Below are positions 55,678-64,000 of a stretch of 64,000 nucleotides of DNA, one piece after another. The notes beneath the pieces are model-generated. The model had not been told where the DNA came from. It saw only the letters and a program-made list of their open reading frames with translations, and ran no database searches. Made by a program: the position numbers and the translations under genes. This stretch comes from Ceratotherium simum simum. Lineage: Eukaryota > Chordata > Mammalia > Perissodactyla > Rhinocerotidae. The stretch lies in assembly GCF_000283155.1 (NCBI RefSeq), contig NW_004454261.1:1773607-1837606 (forward strand), read 5' to 3'. Each line of letters begins with the position of its first letter. The first letter of the stretch is position 1.

Positions 55678-55683
55678 TTTATT
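55678..55683 (-). terminator. Candidate TNFAIP8L1 polyadenylation signal
   Basis: TTTATT on the plus strand (AATAAA on the minus). A second candidate is at 55394-55399. Confidence 0.4.
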
Positions 55684-55693
55684 TAAAGAGTTC

Positions 55694-57332
55694 TGTAGTG
55701 TTCTTTGGTTTTTTAAAATGAAATCTCAAATTTATGAAGAGTCAAGATGGGCTGCACAGCCCAGCAGGGGACAGTACAAAGCGTCATGCACCTTGACAAT
55801 ACTCGGTCAGCAGGGCTGAGGGCAAAGGGTTTCATCTGGGCTTCTGGGGTCATTGAAACGCACGTCCGTTCTTGAGTTTGCAGAGCCATCTCTTGACCGG
55901 AGATAAGAGGAGAAGTTTGCCTTAGAGGGTGAGGCCGAGGTGGGAACAGCTGGCTCTCACGCCAAAGCCTCTGGCTTTTTCAGAGAAACAGAAACCAGAC
56001 CACAGCAAGGCCGCCCTGGATCCGGGCTCATCGTCTCCCGGCAGCCAGCACAGCAGGCTGGGGAGAGGCAAAAGGGAGTGGTGGGGACTGTGGCAAAGCA
56101 GAGACGGGACAGCCTCTGTGCAGCTTCACCTGCGGGCAGCGCAGAAACTCCAGATCTAGATTGGGACCCGCGATTTCCTCGGTTTTAAATGTTGGCAGCT
56201 AACCCCAAATGTCTCACGCCAGGTGGGGCCAAGCAAAGCTATCTTCTCGCCTAATGCCTGAAGGCCTCCTGTCTGCAACCTTTGCCCTCAACAGACCCGG
56301 TTCTGCCAAACAGTCACGGGACACGGTTCCCCCCATCCCCCTCCACGGAGGGCGCCCAGGAAAACCCTCCCGACGCCAACATGGCCAGACCTGCCCCCGT
56401 GTTTTGCAACCTTTTATACCCACGCCCCCTTCTGACAACAAAAATCGCGAATCCACGCGCTCTGTCCCCTCCCACATGGGAGCCAGGGCTGCGATCCCAA
56501 CTGGATGGGGGCGTCCTCGAGACGGCCCCACCGCAGCCCTCAGCCGGCTCCCCATGATCGGTCCTGGGGCTGCGGGCAGGGTACCCCGGACGGGCGGCCG
56601 GAACAACAGACACTCGTCCACTCCCAGTTCTGGAGCTGGAGTCTGAGATCGGGGTCAGCGGGGTGGCTCCCTCTGAGGGCCGATCTGCCCTCTCCCCGGG
56701 CTGCCGGGGGTCGCCGGCCATCCTTGGGGTCCCCTGGCTGGTAGACACCCCCCTCCTGTTTCTGCTTGTACCTCCATATGCCCTTCTCTGCGTCTGGGCA
56801 CAAACGTCCCCTTTTTCTAAGGACAGCGGTCACACGGGATCAGGGCCACCCTGTAGTCTGACCCGACTTAACTAATGACATGCGTAACGACCCTATTTCC
56901 AAATGAGGTCATACTCGGAGGCGCTGGGGGTTAGGACTTCAGCAGAGGAATTTGGGGGACACAGCTCCCCCGTCCCACTCCCTCCCGGTTCACTGTGACC
57001 CCGTCTGAAGGACGAAAAGCCCAGACACAGGAAGTGGGGAGCCCGGCTTTCGGAGACATCAAGGGATTTGAGGGTGCAGGCGGGTCACCCACCGGCTACC
57101 GCGGCCACGACAGGTGGCCCCGGGCGGACAGCGCTCTGGGGGCGCGTGGTGGGGGGGTCCCCACGCTGAATCCCACTCCCTGCGCGAGATCAGGCGGGAA
57201 GAGAGGGGACGTGGTCCTTACATCTGCTGTTTCAGACGGGTCAGCGTCCCCCGAAGGGGACGGCCAGCTGTCCGGGGCGCGCGGCCACGGTGGGGGGGTG
57301 AGGAGGGTGACGCGACCCCGGGGGCGCGGGGC
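55694..57332 (-). other. TNFAIP8L1: TNFAIP8L1 3' UTR (estimated extent)
   Basis: DNA 3' of the TNFAIP8L1 stop on the minus strand. There are two AATAAA words on that strand, at 55678-55683 and 55394-55399. A MaLR LTR (56605-56990) lies inside. The extent is a guess from the first signal. Confidence 0.4.
56605..56990 (-). mobile_element. MaLR LTR
   Basis: Antisense: 'ccagttctggagctggagtc', 'tttctaaggacagcggtcac', 'ctatttccaaatgaggtcat', gctgggggttaggacttcag. Confidence 0.8.
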
Positions 57333-57893
57333 TCAGATGCTGCCGTCGTCCAGCATCCTGGAGAGGCCGTCGCAGAGGCGGCCCAGGTGTGAGCGGTAGG
57401 GCTCGGCGGGCCCGTAGAGCGCGGCCAGGAAGTCGCCGTCGGCCAGGCGGCCGAAGACGTGGCCGATGCGGCCGCGGGACTTGGCGGTGAGGTGCGGCCC
57501 GGCGGCCTGGAGCAGCAGGTCGCGGCACTCGAGCAGGCCGGCGGCCAGCACGCGCCGGTCGAAGGAGAAGGCCACCTGCTGGAAGGTCAGGGCCGTCAGG
57601 GCCAGGCGGCGCGCGCGCTGGCGGAGGCGCCCCAGCGCGGCCAGCCCGTCGGCGCCCAGGACGCCGCCGCGGAGCAGCAGGGCCACCTTCAGCGCCACCT
57701 TCACCAGGCCGCGCACCAGCCTCCGTGCCTCCGCGCGGCTGCGCGTGAACTCCTTGGTGGCGCGGTACAGCTCGTCCAGCACCGCGCTGCTCGCCTCGTC
57801 CAGGAAGGCGGCCGCCGTGGCCCTCGAGGCCACCTTGCCCAGGAGCTGCTTCTGCGCCTGCAGGGCCAGGCTCTTGCTGCTGAAGGCGTCCAT
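57333..57893 (-). CDS. TNFAIP8L1: TNFAIP8L1 (TIPE1), TNF alpha-induced protein 8-like 1
   Basis: A TIPE-family protein: an all-helical fold with a central hydrophobic cavity that binds phosphoinositides. TIPE1 is reported to act in cell death, autophagy and mTOR signalling. The single coding exon reads from CAT at 57891-57893 to TCA at 57333-57335 and gives 186 residues, the human length. Recognised blocks are MDAFSSKSLALQAQKQL, LDELYRATKEFTRSR, FDRRVLAAGLLECRDLL, GPHLTAKSRGRI and the C-terminal ALYGPAEPYRSHL. An open frame continues 29 codons upstream of this Met, but a splice acceptor (cccggcag) lies just 5 bases before it, so the Met is the start, as in the family. The coding DNA is very GC-rich. 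It faces MYDGF tail to tail. Confidence 0.95.
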   Translation of the reverse strand: MDAFSSKSLALQAQKQLLGKVASRATAAAFLDEASSAVLDELYRATKEFTRSRAEARRLVRGLVKVALKVALLLRGGVLGADGLAALGRLRQRARRLALTALTFQQVAFSFDRRVLAAGLLECRDLLLQAAGPHLTAKSRGRIGHVFGRLADGDFLAALYGPAEPYRSHLGRLCDGLSRMLDDGSI

Positions 57894-57898
57894 CGGCC

Positions 57899-57925
57899 CT
57901 GCCGGGGACAGACAGACAGACAGAC
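57899..57925 (-). promoter_or_regulatory. TNFAIP8L1 splice acceptor with TCTG-repeat pyrimidine tract
   Basis: On the minus strand, six or so TCTG units run into ccccggcag, and the exon opens ggccg then ATG. The repeat stands in for the usual pyrimidine tract. Confidence 0.75.
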
Positions 57926-59239
57926 AGACAGACCCCCGTCGGGTCAGGGCGCCGGGAAGGACACAGCGCCCCCGGAACACCAGCTAGGGAGCACCCACTG
58001 CGTGCCAGGGCTGGGCAGAGTGGACCCGCGAGCAGGGCAGGAACGCGTGGCAAGTGACACGATCCGGGAAGCCACAAGCCCGTAGCGCGGGCACCCCAGC
58101 CGGTCAAGAGAGCCCCACAGGCTTCCTGGAGGAAGGGGCAGAGGAGAAGGTGGGGGAACACAGAGCACAAGAACCTGCATAGGAAAAGCTTGTGGAAAAG
58201 CAGCATTCACACTGAAGAGATGATGCCCCAAGGGACCCTAAGGGACCTAAGGGGATTGGTTTCTTAAAACAAAAGAGAGTGCTAAGTCAAAGGAATGAAT
58301 GCCTAATGGCGAAATCTGGGTAGGCCTTCTGAGGCCCACTACTTGTGGGCCCTGGCACCAGCCCCCCAAACCCACCATACCCTTGCTGTGAGTTGAGAAA
58401 GGGCTCAAGGTGAGTTATCACAGGGGGTCCAGCTCATCATTCCCCACCCCCATCCCGCGCTTTGGTGAGAGAGGGTCCAACCACCTCCTTCCCACAGCAC
58501 CAGAGTTCTTCCTAAACTGCACATCTGGGCATAGCCCTTCCCTTCTGAGAACCTTCTGGCAGCTCCCAGGACCAAGCCCCATACCTCATTCAAGCCCCTG
58601 CCTCTTCCTTGGTGAACTCCTATACATCCCCCAAAGCCCTGGCCCCCAAGCCCCTGCCTCTTCCCCTCACAGATTCATCCCTCAGCTCAGCCTGGACACC
58701 ACTTCCTCTAGGAAGCCACCCCAGAACAGCCAAACTGAGCGCGAAGCCCCTCCTCTGGGCCACACAGTGCCCCAGGCGTCCCCCATCACTGCTCTGCCCC
58801 CCCCCACAGGCTTTGCTTCCTCAATGGTCTGCCTGACCCCAGGCCACGGGGGAGGTAATGGGTCTCATTCCTTATCCGATGTCTCCTTGGAGACTCTAGA
58901 AACGTCTGCCGAATGAACGCGGGGAGCCTGAGACCCACCCCCACCCTGGCCCCAGGCCAGCCGGCCAGGAATGCCACGTGGGCGCCCACTCACCCCGGGG
59001 CCCCACAAGGCCGTCTTTGTGCGAGCTCGGACCCCGGGAGGAGCCCAACCCTCGGCCGCCCTCTCCCCTGCCCTCAGGGGTCAGGGCGGGCGCGGGGGTC
59101 ACTGGACCAGCCTTCCTGCGCCCACCCGGTCACCGACCCCGGGGCTCCGCAGCGGGGCCGGCGCAGGGATGCTGTTGACTCAGGCCCGCGTGGCCGGTCC
59201 CAGTGCGTCACTTCCCGCCAGTATTGGGCGGCTTGCCCG

Positions 59240-59315
59240 TCTTGCAGAAATTACACAGGCTCAGAGAGGCTGAGCCACTTCCCCACGGCCACACAGCAGC
59301 TCGGTGACTGCCCGC
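59240..59315 (-). repeat. MIR-type SINE fragment
   Basis: 'acacaggctcagagaggctg' and 'cacggccacacagcagctcg' give the conserved MIR core order; strand uncertain. Confidence 0.6.
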
Positions 59316-59789
59316 CCCCGCCGCCTCTGCCTGCCCGCCTCCCTCCGCCTTCCCTGCCTGACGCCTGCCAGTCACTCCGAGTCCTGGAGGGCCGGGAGCT
59401 GACCCCCGTGACACCCCAATATTCAGGGCCTGCTCCCAGCTCTGACCGCCTGGTGGAGGAACATAGCTGCCCCGTGCCTCAGTTTCCCCATCTGTCAAAT
59501 GGGGAAAATCAGAACTAACTCGGTCCCGGGGCAGAAGCGTGTGGCCGACCCAGTGCCCCCCAGGCTGTGGGCTTCCCCTGGGCAAGAGGCTGGACCCCAC
59601 GGCCTGGGGCCTGGCCATTCAGGCTCCAACCACTCAGCACCCCCAGTGTGTCGACCTTCTCTGTGAAATTCTCTGGAAAAAAGAGCAGCAGCATCGGGCT
59701 GGCCGCTTGGCACTAAGAGTACCTATGCCTCCCAGATACCCTCCCACCAGTTTTTCTAGAACATTCTATTCTGTTCCCTCTACCTGGAC

Positions 59790-60072
59790 CTTTTGGCCCC
59801 ATTACTCATCCCGTAAACTCCTACTCATCCTTCAAGTCGTCACCTCCTCCTGGAAGCCCTCCCAGATGCCCCAGGCTGGGCCAGGTGCCCCCCCGGCCCC
59901 CACGGCGCCCTGGGCTTCCTCCATCGCAGCCCTGAGCACCCCAGTTTCCATGTCCACCTCCCTGGCCCCATGGCGCGGGCAGGGGCTGAGTCTCCTTTGT
60001 TCACACCACGTCTCCAGTGGCCAGCCCGGGCCTGGTACACAGCGGGCGCCCCATAAGTGTTTGTTGAATGCA
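59790..60072 (+). repeat. L2-type LINE 3' fragment
   Basis: 'tactcatccttcaagtcgtc', 'ctcctcctggaagccctccc', and the end 'cataagtgtttgttgaatgc' follow the L2 3' end pattern. Confidence 0.7.
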
Positions 60073-62359
60073 CCAGGCGAAGGATCTCTGCAAACCTCAG
60101 AATCGAGAGGGGGGCTCCCGAGGCCCTGGGTCCGGTCTGCCCAGTTTACAGATGAACAAACTGAGGCTCAGAGAGAGAGAGAAAGGCGTTGCCCTGAGTC
60201 CAGGGGCGCGGCCCTGGTGTCTGGACCCTGAGGGCCTCTCGGATGCTGTGTGACCCCGGGGCAGGGCTCTGCCCCTCTCTGGGCCTTGACCTTCCCATCT
60301 GCAGGTCCTGAGGTTGGCGGGTGGTTCAGGAGGGGAGCTGGGCCTGCTGACAGGCTTCTGGAAGGGCCCGGGCCCCGGCAGCACCTCCCTCCCAAGCCCA
60401 GAAGGAAAAGGGGCCGGGGCAGGGGCAGCTGCGGCCTCCCTCTGACCTCCCCACTCCCAGTCCCTTGGGCCAGCCCCAGGCCTGCGACACCTGGGCCAGC
60501 CCAGCTGCGCGCCCCCCGTCCCCGTCCCCGTCCCATTGTTCCGCCAGCAACGCCCCATCCCAGTGGCCAGACGGGCAGATGACAGCTCTCCCAGGGGAGC
60601 AGGCCGGGGACCAAAATAACCAGCCTTCCTTCCTGCCGCCCAGCTCACCCGGGGCCAAGGGCAGCCGGCCAGGAGGGGCCACGTCAGCCCTGCCCGGGGA
60701 CAGCCAGTGTCCCCGGTCCCTGCCACCGAATGCCAGAACAGCCCACTACGGTCACAAGCCACAAAAGCCCGCTAAGGCTTCAGGGGCTCGGTGGGAACGC
60801 TCATTCAGTCACTCAACAAGCATTTATGGAGCGCCAACTGTGTACCAGGCACTGGGGATCCAGCAACAACCGAAAGAGACCCCGTCCCTGCCTTCCCGGG
60901 GACCCCGGTCTTCGAGACCTCAGCCACCTTCTCGTTACGAGTTAACCTGGGTGTCCCCATATGTCCCTGACACGGAGTCCACACACACCATCATCTGCCT
61001 CTACCTGCCAGTTTAAAAATAAAATTCATAGACAGCGATACAGGTCCTCCTCGGAGGGAGACTGAGCGGGGAGGGTCTGGAATGTTCCATGTCTGTGTCC
61101 TGATCTGGGTCTACACGACTGTAAAAAGGCACAGAGCCAGATGATCGCACAACAACGTGAAAACACAAACACCGGCAAATTGTACGCTTTTGAAGGGTGA
61201 AATTGACGGTATGTGAATTACATGTCGCCAAGCTGGACGCTTACTGTCCACGTATTAAGCGTTTATATTTTACGCCTCTGTGCCCCTTACTGGATATATT
61301 TTATGCCTCGTTTTTAAAACCTTAAATAAATTTAAATTTTTTTAAATCAGGATTTGGCCCAAACTGTGACACGAACAGAAAGAAAAGGGATTCACAGTTC
61401 AGACGTGTCAACCACGTCCACACAGCCAGGCACACGGTGGGCGCTCGACGCGTGTTCATGAAAAAGATTTTCCCTCCTTAAAAGCTCAGGGCCACTGCCC
61501 TTTGTCCCCCGGGGACATCGCAAGGACACGGAGCTAGAAATTCTCGTCCACAAAGAGCCCCCATCTTCCCTGGATTTACCCAGGAGGTGCATTTCGGGAA
61601 TGTTCACGGAATATTAAAACAGGGCAAAAAAACCCCGCTCGTGGGTTTATTGTTCTGGCGGGACAGAGGAAGTCGTGGGGGCCGGGGGGCTGCCCCAAGC
61701 GTGGCTGGAGGGCTGGTGTCCCTGGTCCCTGCCCCCTCAGCTGCCAGAACATCCTGTTATTATCACAAGCGAAAGGAAAGCCCTCCAAAATTCCAGAACA
61801 AGCCCCTGAGAGGTGTTGTCGCCCCCGCTGGAAGGAGGAGACGCCAGAAACCAGCGGACACAGAAATAAACAGGATAATTTCAGGGAGAGATAAGGGCCC
61901 GGGGGGCGGGGAGGGACAGCAGGTGACCTTGGCCGGATGGTCAGGAAGGCCTCTCTGAGGTGGAGCCCCCAGAGCTGGGACTGGAAGGCAAGGTCTGGGA
62001 CAAAGGGGAGCCAGGCGTGGGGAATGGCTGGTGCAAAGGCCCTGGGGCAGGACTGTGCCTGGCGTGTTAGAGGAACAGCGAGGAGGCCTCTGTCCTCCCA
62101 CAGCCCTGAGGCCTCCCTGCTGGGACCCCAGACAAGCCCCACGACCCAGGGGCAGCTTTCCCATCTGTGAAATGGGCGTCCAGGCGCTGAGTCCCTGGCT
62201 CTGTCGACTCCTGCCCTGCCCCCCACATTCTGCCCCCCGACCTCGAGCCTCAGGGTTGCTCTCGGCAGGACAGCATCCTTTACCTGCAGAGGCAGAGGCC
62301 GAGGGGCATTCCTGTCTCCCCGTCGCTCATTTGTCTCCAGCCCACGATCTCCTCGTTGT

Positions 62360-62620
62360 CCCTGCAACATGGCAGCCTCAGGGCCTTTGCACATGCTGTG
62401 CCCTCTGCCATGGGACTGGGGGGCCTTCTCAGCGTAAAGGTCCCCCTGCTCAGAGACGCTTTCCTTGACATCACCCCCGTCTTCTCAAGCTCACCCGTTT
62501 ATTTTCCACAATTCATTGGATCGGCCTGTTGATTTATGATTTATGCTTCCCGCACCCAACATGGGGCCATGAAGGCAGGAAACGGGTCTGTCCTACTCCT
62601 GGTGGGGTCTGCAGCCCCCA
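62360..62620 (+). repeat. L2-type LINE fragment
   Basis: 'ggcagcctcagggcctttgc', 'ttccttgacatcacccccgt', 'catgaaggcaggaaacgggt' follow the L2 3' pattern. Confidence 0.6.
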
Positions 62621-63209
62621 CTGGACGTGGGGGTGATGCGGGGACCCCACGGGGCAAGACATCCCACTTCCAGGGTCCTCGCTGCCCCTCGGGTATTCTG
62701 TGAAGGCCGTGTCCCACTCGACACGTGCTGGAAAATTCTTAACCGCCACCTTGCCGGAAAAAACTGTCCCCATAGATGTACAGGCACAGGTTTATCATCA
62801 CTGTTCCTGGCGTAAAGGATGTGGACCACACACCTTACAGGCGTTATCAACGACACAGGCCTCTATTGTAAATTCCACGTCGCCAACTGATTCCCACGGA
62901 ATGTTCTCGGCGAGTTGTGTCAAACTCGTGTCGGCAGCCTACTGTTTCGACTGACACGCGGGTGCGGTTGTGACACGGACGTCATTTAATGTCCTCCTTT
63001 GCGTTAACAAGGAAGACTAACGTGGAACGAGGAGAATTAGAACTTCGCTCATTCCTTCATGAGTGATGGGAGCAATTTCTTTCCAGAATCAGCTAGCAGT
63101 TTTCAAATAGTGGGAGAATCTAACGCTTCTGCGCTCTTCACGAGGAAACAGCCACGGACATGCGGCACTTTTACGCGTAATTTTCATTATTGACATTTTC
63201 TTAAGTTAC

Positions 63210-63402
63210 GCCAGGGGTGGGCAGACGGTGGCCCGCTGCTTGCTTTTGTAAATAAAGTTTTATTGGCACATGGCCACGCCCACTCATTTACATACAGTCT
63301 ATGGCAGTGAGGAAGGGATGCAACGGAGACTGTGTGGCTTTGCCGAGCCCAAAAAATTTACTCTCTGGCCCTTCATGGAAAAAGTGCCAATCTCTGGTCT
63401 AG
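63210..63402 (-). mobile_element. MER-type (hAT-like) element
   Basis: 'ataaagttttattggcacat', ggccacgcccactcattt, 'tggcccttcatggaaaaagt'. Same family as 21538-21765. Confidence 0.75.
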
Positions 63403-63659
63403 ACAATCACCGGAACAACAAATCAAGCCCTGATTTGCGGTATTTGCCACTTTCCGTGATGTAAATTCTCCCCCCATGGTCAATTTCAAGCTTCCAGGTT
63501 GCCATCAGCCAATGCGGAGTTGGGAAGAGATGCTGATCATTTCCACCAAATAGCTACACCAGGGGAAAATAACCTCAAGAGCAGAGGTGGTAGTAAAATG
63601 GAGTAAAATTATGAGAAAGTTAGGATTTTTGACTATTTTTTACCTTTGCTTTTTTTAGT

Positions 63660-64000
63660 TTTCTCAAAATATGATTCACATACCATAGAATTCACCCTTT
63701 TAAAGTGGACAGTTCAGCGGTGTTTATATATTCACAGCACTGAATAACCGTCACCACTAATTCCAGAACATTCCATCACCCCAAAGGAAACCCCATCCCC
63801 TCCCCAGCCCCTGACAACCACGAACCCAGTTTCTGTGGATGTGCCTGTTCTGGACATTTCACATCAAGGGGATCACACACCGTGTGTCCCTCTGTGTCTG
63901 GTTCTCTCACTGAGCATCGTGTGTTCAGGGTCCATCCACGGTGTGGCTGTGTCAGGGCCTCACCCCTCTTCAGGGCCCAATAATCATCTATACCTTTCTC
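63660..64000 (-). mobile_element. Old L1 (L1M) 3'-end fragment
   Basis: 'cttttaaagtggacagttca', 'ctaattccagaacattccat', cccctgacaaccacgaaccc; parallel to 9250-9545. It runs off the right edge. Confidence 0.7.

Larger units (their letters stand above)
57926..64000 (-). other. TNFAIP8L1 intron / 5' flank
   Basis: No coding exon is supported. The gene's 5' non-coding exon is not identified and may lie beyond the right edge. It holds L2-like pieces (58580-58770, 59790-60072, 62360-62620), MIR-like pieces (59240-59310, 60800-60870), a MER-type element and an L1M end. Confidence 0.6.

Noticed and set aside
57894..57980. A 29-codon upstream extension of the TNFAIP8L1 frame
   Set aside because: It reads through the splice acceptor and TCTG tract; the 186-residue form matches the family length.
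57241..58206. Minus-strand 321-codon frame overlapping TNFAIP8L1
   Set aside because: Another frame of the GC-rich TNFAIP8L1 exon; the true frame is the 186-codon one.

Overview
The window is a piece of GC-rich mammalian nuclear DNA. The organism is probably an odd-toed ungulate (horse, ass, zebra, rhinoceros or tapir). The main reason is at least nine copies of the tRNA-derived equine SINE (ERE family), with its typical ggccggcc head, the B-box-like gttcggatcc segment and the 'gttagctcagggc' tail, some with intact target-site duplications. Species cannot be set more finely from sequence alone. The other repeats are old, shared mammalian families (MaLR LTRs, MER5A-type hAT elements, MIR, L2, L1M).

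Three protein genes are present, in the order and relative orientation known from human 19p13.3. DPP9 (+, coding 2607-37120, 20 coding exons) encodes an 891-residue long form and an 862-residue short form. MYDGF (+, 43387-53808, 6 coding exons) follows. TNFAIP8L1 (-, coding 57893-57333) has its whole coding region in one exon, and its 5' exon(s) lie in the intron or beyond the right edge. All DPP9 and MYDGF introns are GT-AG, and reading phase is kept at every junction. Neither DPP9 nor TNFAIP8L1 shows a disabling change.

Layout: 1-2572 is DNA 5' of the first DPP9 coding exon, with MER5A and MIR pieces. 2573-37860 is DPP9 with large repeat-bearing introns, among them a roughly 700-bp TGATGG array and a 41-bp minisatellite interrupted by a 100-N assembly gap. 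37860-43230 is the DPP9-MYDGF intergenic DNA, unusually AT-rich and rich in L1, ERE and LTR sequence. 43235-44200 is the MYDGF CpG island, exon 1 and a G-rich minisatellite. 44200-53810 is the rest of MYDGF. 54240-57332 is the tail-to-tail interval and 3' UTR of TNFAIP8L1. 57899-64000 is the TNFAIP8L1 intron or 5' flank.

The genes do not form a pathway. DPP9 is a cytosolic/nuclear post-proline dipeptidase that restrains NLRP1/CARD8 inflammasomes, MYDGF is a secretory-pathway factor, and TNFAIP8L1 is a TIPE-family lipid-binding regulator. The most striking observation is a perfect, in-frame tandem triplication of 120 bp (40 codons, carrying the signal peptide) inside MYDGF exon 1. It is either an assembly error or a very recent duplication. 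I found no sign of a novel multi-gene system.
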